Below, one piece after another: positions 51,407 to 64,000 of a stretch of 64,000 nucleotides of DNA. The notes beneath the pieces were generated by a model. It was not told the DNA's origin. It ran no database searches and saw only the letters and a program-made list of their open reading frames with translations. This stretch comes from Trichoplax sp. H2 (taxonomy: Eukaryota; Placozoa; Uniplacotomia; Trichoplacea). Location of the stretch: positions 744,001-808,000 of the forward strand of contig NOWV01000005.1 of NCBI GenBank assembly GCA_003344405.1. The letters run 5' to 3'. How positions within the stretch are numbered: the stretch's first letter is position 1; every line of letters begins with the position of its first letter. The position numbers and the translations under genes were made by a program.

Positions 51407-54348
51407 TGAGAATAAGATGTTATTTATGTTGAAATTTCATGAATGCTACATTAGCCTTATGTCTAATGATAGAAATCAGGCAACGAAAGATAGCATGATA
51501 TTCTTTGATGACGTGGAATGCAAGTTGTTAATTGCTTCTTTTGCTAGCGTAATACATGATCCAATTTTTACCTTCCACGTTGATTAGTAAACGAGAGTGA
51601 ATGTTTTACACTTGAATTGTATTCAGATTAGTAGGGTCGTAGTTAAAGAAAGAAAACACTATCCTAGCATATAGTGCAGAAAACATTTATTTTTTCTCAC
51701 TATTAAAATACAAAGGCAATCTAATTTTAAAAACTAGCAATAACGAAATATGATTTAATCATGATCATCATGGCTTTTATGTCTTTAACCCAACAACAGT
51801 GAAATATCGTTTGATAGATGAATTTTCCTTTGATATTCAACTTCTACGATTTAATAATTTGGTCATGTCAAAAATGACTTGGTAGCTTATTGATCTATCT
51901 GACATAACTCTAACAGTGATTTTCATTTATAATTTTATTATCTTGACAAACTTAATTGTATTAGTATTTATAATCCAGGCTAACTATTTAATTTATAATT
52001 ATTATCATTACTATTAGTTTCGTCTGGATTGAATCATTGTTGTCTAAAATATTTATCATATGGTAGAAAAGTGTTAAATCTGGCCTAATTAAAAATTAGC
52101 TTTATTTAATATTAAAAAAAACAAAAGTAACTTTTACCGGCTAGGGTGAAAATATATTTATCCATGTTAATTAATTAATTCATTCTATAATACCATCTTT
52201 TAAGTTATCTACATCGATTATATACCCAAATATCTAACCTAGTCATGATTTGCAACTTTAACGAAATAACGACACTCATATGGTATAAAAATTTTTTACT
52301 TCATCATTACATTTTTGGACTCCATAATAAAACTACCAACTTATATTTAATTACCGATTTCTTGGCTTTAATAATCTATATATATACATATATCAATCAA
52401 TTTCATGTATCAGCTGTACTTTAATAGACGATTGAAAAAAAATGCTACTAAAGGTAATCATGTTTTACCCTACAATATATTGGATATAGTATACGAGTAT
52501 ATAGACGATATCTCTTACGCAACACTATCCAGATGAATACTATTTACAAGATGTATCTAGAAGATCATGATCGAGACGGCATTTCCTAGTAAGTCCATCT
52601 ATCCTATTCCATTATTACCGTAACTCTTTTTTAGGAATATAGCAAACTAGTGAAATACGACACACATTGATGATACTAAAATTACGTATGCATAAGTTTC
52701 AATACAATCACAAAAAGGAAATAAATCCGCGTGATTAAAACTATAAAATTACTGGCCTAATTCCACTTTGGGTAAAAATACTACTTAGTTAGCTAGATAT
52801 AATTCTTAAACCCTACTAGACACCTATACTATCATAATAGAAAGGACGGATATTGCAGTGTATCTGCTACATCGCAAATTTCACTCTACTAAATTATATT
52901 ATAAAACTTTCTAGATCTCAGGTAGATTGGTTATTGGAAAACTTATTCGATTAGCAACAGAAGCATGAACATCTTATTACTGACACAGTATGACTAGTAG
53001 AATTACGGTAAAGATTTCTTGAGCTGCCTGATAATGTAATTCTTAAAGGGATGGAGTTGGAAAGTTACTGCAATTTTTAGAAATAACTTAATTCACTGTA
53101 GTAATGCATTTAAAATGTTGATTTAAACGCCGAAAGTACGAACCTATGGCAGGAATACTTACTGAAATAGGTCTACGAGCAATTTATCTACCGATGACTA
53201 ATGCTGGCTAATTACATCGTGGATTACTTATTATAGCAATAGTAGTAATGGTCGTAAAGGTATAGCTCTACTAATTAAGATTTACTATATGAGCTGATTG
53301 ACTCATTTGGTAGAAGAAAACGATCTCTGGCGAGAATACTTGGCACAACCGTTAAAGAGCGATACAGCAATAAGTTCGTTTCGAACAACGACTGTAATTG
53401 CAGATCTTAATAAAATGATTTTCTCGATTGATTACCATTTTCCTTTCTTAAGTAGACAGTGTTGCTTGTCACTCGAATTTTATTTTCTAGTAGATTTCGA
53501 TCCATTGGGCTAGATAACAACACTATTTTTACTAGTAATTCTTTAGTCTTCTAATTGTATTATAGAACAAACAGTATACAATACGCAAGGAATTTTAGCA
53601 TTTATTTAAGGGATTCTAGAGGTTATCCATAGACAATATTTCCATTGGGATATTAGCATACAAGTGGTCACAATTCTAATGTTCTATTCGCGGAATAGAC
53701 TTAATAATAATGTAAGTAATGAATATAAGGCTGTCATATACTCTATTCTATGGATACAATTAAATATTTTCTCATCGACTTGTTATTGTCACTAAAATGT
53801 ATATTCTCCGATGAATTGGATAATTGCAGTCAGATTGAGTGATTAGCTAATGAATAACCGACTTTCCGTTATTACTAGAAGAAGAAGAATAGAACCAGTT
53901 CCTATTCCCAAAGGGGTAACGAACTATCATTTTAATTTGACTAATGAGGCACTTTTTTAACGTAACTTAGTAACAGCGGTTGCTGTTGTCGTATATCTTG
54001 TCAAAGGTAGGAGACTATAAATGCATAAAGCTTAGGTAAGGTCAGTATTTGGATCAGATCGTAAATTTGCCTCGAAGAAATAGTCCTTACTGAGAGGTAA
54101 GCCTGAAAACAATTTTACTAAAATTAATGTTCAATCTTTTCGTTCATATTTCACTTTCTGTAAATCGTTTTATGGCACAATCTTTCTCTGGTAATAGCGG
54201 TGACAAATATTAGCAATTACAATAACATTATGATCTATTAGTAATCGCTGAAAAATCTTTATCTGATTTATTAGTATTTGTCGTTGACTGAATATGCTAT
54301 GTCATGGATGCTAAAAGTCTAAATTAATCTCAATTCTCGATAGACAAA
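51407..54348. other. Intergenic, with weak coding-like fragments
   Basis: Downstream of the G-alpha gene. Three short stretches look faintly protein-like but cannot be joined: 52533-52588 (ATG, then a GTAAGT donor), 53125-53211 (RRKYEPMAGILTEIGLRAIY) and 53298-53513 (LVEENDLWREYLAQPLKSDT). They could be a decayed gene, a real gene I failed to assemble, or chance. A TATAAA at 54016-54021 lies 330 bases upstream of the secreted-protein gene. Confidence 0.35.
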
Positions 54349-56544
54349 ATGAATATGAAATTGGCTCTACTTGCATCATGTGTCTTCTTGCTTGTCTGTG
54401 CTACAGACGAGTTGCAAGGGTATCCGCATGAAATTCAAGAAGACGATTTCGATCTTAAAGAACTAATTGAAGATAGATGGGAAGACCGGCTTAAAGAACG
54501 CCACCGATATCAAACTAAGGCGGATCAAGAAACTAAAAGAAATGATCAAACGAAAGCTGATCCTCTATCTCGAGCAAATTACGAAACGAAGGATAACTAT
54601 CAAACCAAAGCGGAGCCAGAAACCAAAGGAAATTACCAAACTAAAGGTAATTATCAAACTAAAGCGGACCAAGAAACCAAAGGAAGTTACCAAACTAAGG
54701 GAAACTATCAAACTAAAGCGGATCAAGAAACCAAAGGAAATTACCAAACGAAAGGTAATTACGAAACTAAGGGAAACTATCAAACTAAAGCGGACCAAGA
54801 AACCAAAGGAAATTTCCAAACTAAGGGAAACTATCAAACTAAAGCGGATCAAGAAACGAAAGGTAATTACGAAACTAAGGGAAACTATCAAACTAAAGCG
54901 GACCAAGAAACCAAAGGAAATTACCAAACTAAAGCGGACCAAGAAACCAAAGGAAATTTCCAAACTAAGGGAAACTATCAAACTAAAGCGGATCAAGAAA
55001 CCAAAGGAAATTACGAAACGAAAGGTAATTACGAAACTAATGGAAACTATCAAACTAAAGCGGATCAAGAAACGAAAGGTAATTACGAAACTAAGGGAAA
55101 CTATCAAACCAAAGGAAATTTCCAAACTAAGGGAAACTATCAAACGAAAGCGGACCAAGAAACCAAAGGTAATTACCAAACTAAGGGAAATTATCAAACT
55201 AAAGCGGACCAAGAAACCAAAGGAAATTACCAAACTAAGGGAAACTATCAAACTAAAGCGGATCAAGAAACGAAAGGTAATTACGAAACTAAGGGAAACT
55301 ATCAAACTAAAGCGGACCAAGAAACCAAAGGAAATTACCAAACTAAGGAAAACTATCAAACTAAAGCGGATCAAGAAACCAAAGGAAATTATCAAACTAA
55401 AGCGGACCAAGAAACAAAAGGAAATTACCAAACGAAAGCGGATGCCCCAACGCCAGCAAATTATGAAACGAAAGGCAATTACCAAACTAAAGAGACTTTT
55501 CAAACCAAAGCCCCTGAACTCGCAATGGAATCATCTAATGAAGATTTTGAAATCCACGCTACTGAAATTTTGTCTCATGACGATAAAGACGACGACATTG
55601 CGAGATTGATAATCGACCATTTAGCTCGAAAGAAGTCCCTGAAGAATACCAATAACAATAACAACAACAACAATAACAACAACAACAACAATAACAACAA
55701 TAATAATAACAATTCTAATGGGGTAAGTAGCTTAGTAGATTGTTTTGAACTATTCTCCTGAGTATTCCACCGGAATATTGTAGTAGTATAGCATTAACCC
55801 GTTGAAAGAAAGCATTCTGTTAATTAGCAATTATTATACAACGTTACATTGTGGCCATTACGAATAGCTAAATGCATTATTTCCCACTAATCTCATTGAT
55901 TTTAATGATAGTATAGCAATGACCTGTTGAGAAAGTATTCATTAAACTTACAATGTTGCTCTTAGTTTGTAGCTCACAACAACATAATCACAATCCATCA
56001 TTATTCGCTTAATATTCCACAACATTGATCGTAGCGTACTGTATCACAGATGATTGGATTGCGTTAAGACTATTACTGTTCGTTTAAACAGTCGGTTAGT
56101 AGAGATAATAGTTCATTAATTTTATATCATTCAACGACATTAGCTTGTTTAAATGCTATCCTAAGCAAGATTAGGATACGATTTCAATGACATTACCCTT
56201 CATTTATATCGGTTAGTGAACTAGGAGGATATTGCTAGACAGATTAGATGACGTGATGTTAAGTAGCTACTTCAACTAGGACAAATTAGATATAGAATAG
56301 ACGTTCTTTATGTCAAAACAGCAGTGGTAGAGTTGTATTGATATCAACTGCAATGATTTACTTCGATATAGCCCTGAAAAATTGTGGTCTACATTCACTG
56401 CCTAAAAATATTTTCATTTTTTTGATCATGTTTGCTTTCTAGTGGTATCGTCGTCGACGTCGTTTGGCTCGCCGTCGCCGCTGGGGTAGCCGTCGTCGCC
56501 ATGCCTCTTACTTCAACAATTGTCGCTGCTACTGCAGCAGTTAA
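54349..56544 (+). CDS. Secreted hexapeptide-repeat protein with Arg-rich Cys tail
   Basis: Exon 54349-55722 (458 aa) ends at a strong GTAAGT donor. The exon at 56443-56544 continues in phase 0 for 33 aa, giving 491 aa. Residues 1-19 are a clear signal peptide (KLALLASCVFLLVCA). Residues 24-53 are acidic, 54-387 are about 56 copies of a hexapeptide of form [YQF][QE]TK[AG][DN], 388-432 are acidic with a basic HLARKKSLK end, and 435-455 are 21 Asn. The tail carries blocks of five, four and three Arg and ends NNCRCYCSS. Dibasic sites occur only around RKK and in the tail, so the repeats are unlikely to be cut like a classical neuropeptide precursor, while the tail could be released. I do not recognise the family. 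A cationic host-defence, secreted matrix or metal-binding role is speculation. Confidence 0.8.
54508..55509. repeat. Coding 18-bp minisatellite
   Basis: About 56 tandem 18-bp units in frame, with a higher-order 54-bp pattern (YQTKAD-QETKGN-YQTKGN) broken by variant units (YETKGN, FQTKGN). Synonymous differences (ACT/ACC/ACG, AAA/AAG) mark unit subtypes. Because 18 is a multiple of three and the units lack stops, long open frames also exist in another + frame and on the - strand. These are artefacts. Confidence 0.95.
55651..55713. repeat. AAY trinucleotide run coding 21 Asn
   Basis: Twenty-one consecutive AAT/AAC codons just before the exon's donor site. It is a slippage-prone tract that separates the repeat region from the Arg-rich tail. 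Confidence 0.95.
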
Positions 56545-56741
56545 ACTTGATCGTTATGCAATATGGGATTATCGTTCACTTAACCCTTAGCGTAAACTTT
56601 TTCGGTACCTGTTATGTATGTAAGAATACAGTGACTTGTTGTACTGCACCTAACGTGTTAGCATAAGATAAGGTAATGAATTACTAAGATAAGGGTATAA
56701 TACGCCATTACAGCTATACTATTTAAATGCAGTAAATCCTA

Positions 56742-56747
56742 AATAAA
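56742..56747 (+). promoter_or_regulatory. Poly(A) signal after terminal exon copy 1
   Basis: AATAAA 198 bases after the stop codon at 56544, before the second exon copy begins. It would end the shorter transcript. Confidence 0.5.
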
Positions 56748-56901
56748 AGGGACTTTTTCAGTAAGCTTACTAGTAGGAGTGTATCAAAGTTCCTCGTGTT
56801 AACGTTAACGACTAAGAGTGGAAACACAACGGTACCATTTATGTTACTTATTGCTCATACTAGCTGTATTAATTAAAGTGATAGCTCGTTTTCGCAAATG
56901 G

Positions 56902-57027
56902 CTAGTGGTATCGTCGTCGACGTCGTTTGGCTCGCCGTCGCCGCTGGGGTAGCCGTCGTCGCCATGCCTCTTACTTCAACAATTGTCGCTGCTACTGCAG
57001 CAGTTAAACTTGATCGTTATGCAATAT
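56902..57027 (+). other. Identical second copy of the Arg-rich terminal exon
   Basis: These 126 bases are identical to 56439-56564, including the CTAG acceptor, the full 102-base coding exon (here 56906-57007) and 20 bases after the stop. Flanks differ on both sides. The copy has its own AATAAA at 57112. It could serve as an alternative last exon encoding the same tail, belong to another transcript, or be an assembly duplication. No start codon with a signal peptide lies between the two copies. Confidence 0.9.
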
Positions 57028-57111
57028 AAAAACTGCTGCGGTCATCCAAAATTACTGTAGACTGCATCACAGCTAGTTAGTAGTTGGGTAAACTTTTATC
57101 AAGAATTTGAC

Positions 57112-57117
57112 AATAAA
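57112..57117 (+). promoter_or_regulatory. Poly(A) signal after terminal exon copy 2
   Basis: AATAAA 105 bases after the stop in copy 2, followed by another AATAAA-like word near 57125. It supports the idea that the second copy can also terminate a transcript. Confidence 0.5.
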
Positions 57118-60100
57118 GTTTAAAATAAAGTCTTTACTAAATCCAATTCCAGGTTCTTATCTAACATATATAATGCCCTAAAAAATTAGCGTTATTGAAC
57201 GTAAAATTTAAGTTACGCAAGATTGATTTAGGTAACAAACTTGTGCATTATCAATTACTATGATGTGCTAAGTATAATATGAACCATTTTGCAATTTGGT
57301 AGTAAAATATTATACAGCGTAAAAATGAGATGAAGTAGTAGAAAAATACGATGAAATAATATCATGAGGTACCAAGGGTAGAAATAGCTTATCATTGTTG
57401 AGGGGTAATTTTGTAACGATGTAAGTGAAGGCATGAACATGTAAATATACTGATATTTCATCAATGGAACTAGAAACGATACGGAAATGACTGAGAATCT
57501 GTTGAAAGATTTTATCTTGAAATCAGTCATTAAATCTAGTTCGTTATTTTGGCGAAATTAATAATATAAAGCATCTTGATAATGTTGCCATTCCGGTTAG
57601 GATTTCAGTAATGATATATGAAAATTAGGTCGTAGAGTAGCGACAAGCAGGAATTATATTAGAGACAACAGGTTCAATTTAAATGGTTCTAAATGAAGTT
57701 ATCGTCGATGTAAAGTACTAACACCGTCTTCTATATTTTAATAGTGACAAATTCATTTATTCTCGATCATAGAGGTGAAACACGGTCTTTTACGTTTATA
57801 TTCCGCCCATATACAGAGAATACTGGGAACTCTGAAATTCTAGTTATCCATGATACTTTTTGTATGGATTATTGATAGGTATAGTTAGGTGATAAAATAT
57901 CATGTTTAGCTAATTATCCTATCTTGAAACCGGAAAATTAGTTGATATGCAATGAAAGGACTACTATCATCCGGATTTTCACTAATAGGAACAGTTGTGC
58001 TGTTGACCACGAGAGTTAAATAAAATTAAAATTTCCATTAAAATATTTACTATAGGTAAATACTCGGATTCGTATCAGTAATAAGAATTCGAATAATGAT
58101 ATGAAGAAAAATTGATTAAACTCGTTGATAATGATGAAAATTTGGAGATGTAATAATAGATATCAACAACTGGCTCACAATTGGCCATTTGTAATAGTAT
58201 AAGGACAATATTATAATTAGTAACTGCCAAAATTGGGAACACCTTGGCTGTCATCAAAATTTTCAACCACTTTAATCTGATTCTCCAATTCAAGGCTGCA
58301 GCTATAATATTATCCGGATAGAGATCTTAAAAATTGTTTTTCTATCTATGGTTATCCGTATTATATTGATAATCTATACAGTACATAGGTCAAGTGGTTT
58401 CATAGGCTATCTTGGCCTATCTACCAGTAATGGAGCCGATAAATGAGAGCAAATTAATGGAAATCGATAGATACATCGAAATAAAATTGATACCTATAGC
58501 AATTACTACAATCGATACCTGATTACAATTATTCACCTAAGGATTGTTTCAACTTTCTAGAACATTACATTATATAGTATTCAGGAATTTCGCTGCACTA
58601 CCATCTTCAATAAGTTAGATAATTATAATCATGCATATAGTGTACTACCTCAAAAGGTTCAACGTGCAGTATTTGCTATCGTAGTTTCATTAATTAGCAA
58701 AGACTGAAATTAGTATTATCAGCTTATCTCGAATTTAATGAAATATAGTATAGTATTTTTAATTGTAAGGGGTAAAGGACAAAGTATAAAGAACTTTTAG
58801 AGTGAACGTACATAGATAGAGTTATTTTAATTATCATGAATATTTGCTCGTCGTCGTACTTTATAGTATAATTGTATGTATGACATCACGCAGTCTTTAT
58901 CGTGCCGATATACCAATAATCGAGCAGATGCATAATACCAAGTTGATTAAAATGGCTTTTAAAATCCAGGTAACGGAGATGATAAAGTCAGTACTAGATT
59001 GATCTTATGTACCATGCTACGCAAGCATTCAATTACCATATCCTGACTTTAAGGCCTACATAATTTCAGCAGTACTGCCATCTTCCATGTATTAGATAAG
59101 GTCGATATTAATCAATGTCAATAAAAACTCCTAGTCTGTTAACCATCAATAGCAATAATAAACAATTCAAACATTATTGTCTCCATATGAAAGTATTAAT
59201 GTATTGCTAATAGTAATGAGACAGAAATACGTTAACGGCATGTAATAAATCATATTTTACTATACAGAGGCCATCAATAATCAAGAATTGACATCATCAT
59301 TAGCCACCTGCTGATTAATAGACAGTAAATAGCTTTTTCCTATGGTGTATTGACTATATCTTATGGCACGCTTATTATTACCATTCAAAGCCATTAATCG
59401 TAATATTGCCAATAGAATATGTATTAAAAGCCATTCTCTTTAATTTCTTTGCTTTATTAGATTAACGTATGTCGCCATATTGAATAACCTTCCTAAATTT
59501 GTCTAGCCAAATCTGAAATTAGCCTGCATATGACGATAATAGACTTACGTTATCAACTCTTGTTAACATAAACAGACATCTAATTTTCCTTTAAGAGATT
59601 AGCGCCACTATGACGACCAAAATGAGATAAAGTAGTTATTTTGACAATACAGTCTTTAGTCAACAGTGAGGCAATAGAGAAATAGTAGCCATGACTCCAT
59701 CAATTCAGAGCCTATAACATATATTGTCAAAGTAGTCAATGCGTAATTAGAGTTATATTCGTACTTTAAGCAGTCACGTTCCAAACTCAACTATTGACTA
59801 TCCCACGAAACTTAATTAAGTGACTGGCTAAGCTAATTTTACATTTCTGTTATTATGCAATGCCATTCAATACAGAAATATTGATTATTTTAGTAATCGC
59901 ATACTTAGGTATCTAACTAGGTTAGACTCCTCTTATCAGGCAAAAATATTCTATGCAGGGACATTGATGACTTTAGTAGCCACGGTAGATCACTTATTAT
60001 CTCATTAGGTTTAAATTTCTAAAAGTAAAGAAAGTGACAGTAAAGCATCTATTTTGGCTTGGGTTTATTATTGAGTACCTTGTACAGGAATACTGACTAC

Positions 60101-61041
60101 ATTCGCTAAAGTTTGATTAGGTGGCTAGTTAGGCTTAGACTCGATTTCAATTAGTAATTTGTGATAACTAATTTTGTTTTGCTTCATTGGAAAATTAGCA
60201 CTGAAATTGTACAGTACTCAAATTAAGCAGCCATAGCACATATGACCTAATTCATGAAGGGACATATTTTCTAATTAGCTTCGAAATGTACAGATTGCAA
60301 TTTAAAAGTCTTGTTATTTCGAATCAGTAAGATATCCGCACAAGAATCTTAAAATATCGCAGAAAATTGTAATTTTATTTAGCTGGACAAGATGACTCTT
60401 TGTAAGTAGAAAAATAGAAATTTATTCAGAATCATTCGGTTAACTTAAACCTTTCGTGATTATAACTTGCTGTCAAGTTTTACGCAATGAGTTATACGCC
60501 ACGAGTAAGATTTGTAACTGATTTTATTATCAAAAATGTCGAGTATTTATAGTTATTCTAGCTTATACCATTAGTATGTAATCTACCTTACATAACTATA
60601 TTATTGCGATCATACTTAACCTGTGAATGAGCTAAATCATATTTCGTTTTTGGATATACTACTATATTCATAAACACTTTTGTTTACCTATTTGTTCACA
60701 TGTATAAAATTACCGAAATGAGCTCCTAACTATTTTCTATTCTTTAATTATGCTTAGCAGTTAGCCAGGATTTAGTAAACGGTTGTTTTATCTCGTATAA
60801 TAAATGTTATAAAAAATTTCACTTCTTTTATATCTACTTAATTCTATATCTCCTTGATAATAATGACCTGTTCTAGACTGATAGATGATTTCTTCTACCC
60901 ATTATGCTAGTTATTGGCACTAAACGAGCCAGAACGGTGATAGATTATTGTCGTTTTCGATTTAGCACAAGTTGTCAAGATTGCAGGCAAACACCTAGAA
61001 AATCGATACGGTATTTTAACATACGATAGACCATAAAGAAA
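57118..61041. other. Intergenic, no gene seen
   Basis: AT-rich. Short frames such as 57258-57530 and 58075-58293 (both -) lack partners or motifs. There are weakly similar stretches around 58590-58625 and 59062-59105, and around 59815, 59915 and 60120, which may be remnants of very old local duplications. I could not align them convincingly. Confidence 0.45.
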
Positions 61042-63543
<2,502 letters not shown>

Positions 63544-63585
63544 GTGCTCTACTATCATTTATTAACATCGTCAATTACCTGAGAT

Positions 63586-63591
63586 AATAAA
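63586..63591 (+). promoter_or_regulatory. Poly(A) signal of CPOX
   Basis: AATAAA 43 bases after the CPOX stop codon. Confidence 0.55.
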
Positions 63592-64000
63592 TCGATTTGT
63601 TGGTATTTTATGATTTTAAAAACTGAAAGTGAATTTGCCCTGTGATTTAGATATTTCTCTTACGTAACGACAATTCTTTAATATGTTTATATTATCGTAA
63701 ATTAAAAAAACGAATAGAATAGTATTTTACGGTAATTAATCTTACACCACTAAACTATATTTACAAAATGATATTCTTTCCGTAATGGATTATAAGTTAG
63801 AAATTAGAATCTGGCTATGTACAAGAATAGCGACATGTATCATATTCATATTTTGCGTAGTTTAATTGTGTTATCCATTAGATTATGCAGGGTTATCGTA
63901 AATCCTATACTCAAATACTGGAATGTTTGTAGCTTATCCTAGCTATATCATCAAGTAATCCTTCTATGACATACGTGCATTATATATATTAAGTCAGTAA
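63592..64000. other. Right end of window, nothing seen
   Basis: AT-rich sequence downstream of CPOX with no supported frame or repeat. Confidence 0.6.

Noticed and set aside
54508-55509. CRISPR-like array
   Set aside because: Regular units but no spacers. The units are coding, contiguous and 18 bp long in a eukaryotic gene.
54467-55609. Second long + frame (380 codons) and a - strand frame (312 codons, 54565-55503) over the hexapeptide array
   Set aside because: Both arise because an 18-bp repeat without stops stays open in several frames. They lack a signal peptide and give monotonous basic or hydrophobic repeats. The 54349 frame has the signal peptide and a good donor.
54349-56544. Classical neuropeptide precursor
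   Set aside because: The repeat units carry no dibasic cleavage site or Gly-Lys/Arg amidation signal. Only the tail has basic clusters, so the repeats would not be cut into copies of a peptide by the usual route.
57760-57840. rRNA-like words (AGAGGTGAAA and GAAATTCTAG)
   Set aside because: Only two short words in the wrong spacing for small-subunit rRNA. The surrounding sequence is unrelated.

Overview
The window is eukaryotic nuclear DNA from an early-branching animal. It is AT-rich (by eye about two thirds A+T), with short exons, mostly short GT-AG introns and metazoan-type genes: a Gi/o-class G-protein alpha subunit with vertebrate-like exon boundaries, augmin HAUS4, RNase P RPP40, SUMO E1 UBA2, mitochondrial TIMM21 and CPOX. 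A placozoan (Trichoplax or a relative) fits best, but this is an inference. I rebuilt the multi-exon genes by hand from reading frame, splice signals and remembered family conservation. Exon lengths and phases close exactly in TIMM21, HAUS4, UBA2, RPP40, the G-alpha gene and CPOX.

Layout. 1-2.9 kb: a complex repeat block built from the palindromic word TACTGTACAGTA, 60-bp inverted units and larger direct repeats, with two 20-N assembly gaps and one stranded first exon of PSMD7 (Rpn8). 4.2-6.1 kb: a five-exon coiled-coil gene (+). 7.1-9.4 kb: TIMM21 (-). 10.9-12.9 kb: HAUS4 (+). 15.2-21.1 kb: UBA2 (-, 19 exons). 22.4-25.2 kb: RPP40 (+). TIMM21/HAUS4 and UBA2/RPP40 are head-to-head pairs, and both shared upstream regions carry clusters of the same GTAC-rich palindromic repeat. 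26.8-27.8 kb: an intronless unknown gene (-). 27.8-38.3 kb: a gene-poor tract with several diverged local duplications. 38.3-51.4 kb: the Gi/o-like alpha subunit (+), with an 8.9-kb first intron. 54.3-57.0 kb: an unrecognised secreted repeat protein with an arginine-rich, cysteine-bearing terminal exon that exists twice in identical form. 61.0-63.5 kb: CPOX (+).

The genes do not form one pathway. They are housekeeping functions (proteasome, mitochondrial import, spindle microtubule nucleation, SUMO activation, tRNA processing, haem synthesis) plus one signalling gene and one lineage-specific secreted protein. The two strongest leads are the secreted precursor (about 56 hexapeptide repeats, a 21-Asn run and a cationic CxCxC tail with a perfectly duplicated last exon) and the G-alpha protein, whose P-loop reads GAAESGKS. 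Its Ala42 replaces the glycine equivalent to Ras Gly12.
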